This document shows positions 63,963 through 64,000 of a DNA stretch of 64,000 bases, piece by piece. Position numbers and translations under genes: made by a program. Each line of letters begins with the position of its first letter. The stretch's first letter is position 1. The stretch comes from Arthrobacter psychrochitiniphilus (lineage in GTDB: Bacteria; Actinomycetota; Actinomycetes; Actinomycetales; Micrococcaceae), in contig NZ_QHLZ01000003.1 in assembly GCF_003185915.1 (NCBI RefSeq), forward strand, positions 172,489 to 236,488, in the 5' to 3' direction. The notes under the pieces are model-generated. The model ran no database searches, was not told the origin of the DNA, and saw nothing but the letters and a program-made list of their open reading frames with translations.

Positions 63963-64000
63963 GTGCCTACGATTAACCAGCTGGTCCGAAAGGGCCGGAC
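63963..64000 (+). CDS. rpsL: 30S ribosomal protein S12, 3'-truncated by window
   Basis: GTG at 63963 with GGAGA upstream begins MPTINQLVRKGR, the invariant N-terminus of S12, the decoding-centre protein. Only 12 complete codons are inside the window. First gene of the str operon, expected to continue with rpsG, fusA and tuf. Confidence 0.93.
   Translation, partial: MPTINQLVRKGR

Overview
The window is a contiguous piece of a high-GC actinobacterial chromosome, most likely from the Micrococcaceae (Arthrobacter and relatives). Support for this: mycothiol synthase next to an orphan GlnR-type regulator, the order tRNA-Trp/secE/nusG/rplK/rplA/rplJL/rpoBC heading into rpsL, PspC-fused sensor kinases, an LAxTG sorting signal of the sortase E type, and frequent GTG/TTG starts. 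Genus placement is an inference from gene content and protein resemblance. I see no prophage, transposase, CRISPR array or rRNA operon.

Layout. 1-9.1 kb: 3' end of a CitE-like lyase, a DUF2797 protein, a small membrane protein, a divergent TetR/MFS efflux pair with a double operator, then a tight run of two MaoC-type dehydratases, an MFS permease and murB, followed by a fatty-acid desaturase. 9.1-11.7 kb: four tandem 53-bp repeats, a winged-helix protein and asd. 11.8-23.2 kb: a sugar-acid catabolic island. One arm (minus strand) carries an ABC importer without its own ATPase, a uronate-dehydrogenase-like oxidoreductase and a surface-anchored glycosidase-like protein. The divergent arm carries galactonate dehydratase, an SMP-30 lactonase, a PfkB-type sugar-acid kinase, a KDPG-type aldolase and a ROK regulator. 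Together they read as a De Ley-Doudoroff route from an external galactoside to pyruvate and glyceraldehyde 3-phosphate.

23.2-46.4 kb is mostly housekeeping: thyA-folA, a GntR regulator with a large membrane protein and a near-perfect palindromic operator, ppk with a Nudix/phosphatase fusion, mshD, a 2-hydroxyacid dehydrogenase, glnR, a nitrobindin-like protein, a YgfZ-like protein, a PadR/MFS pair, pfkA, a PspC-based envelope-stress two-component system, and a class I aminotransferase. A strong terminator at 31.8 kb has no coding gene upstream of it on its strand and marks a possible small RNA.

46.6-64 kb is the transcription/translation block: tRNA-Trp, secE, nusG, rplK, rplA, two acetyltransferases, rplJ, rplL, a minus-strand thiolase and tRNA-editing-type deacylase, rpoB, rpoC, a patatin-like phospholipase and the first codons of rpsL. 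Promoter and terminator calls are by eye only; protein family calls rest on recognised motifs, not on searches.
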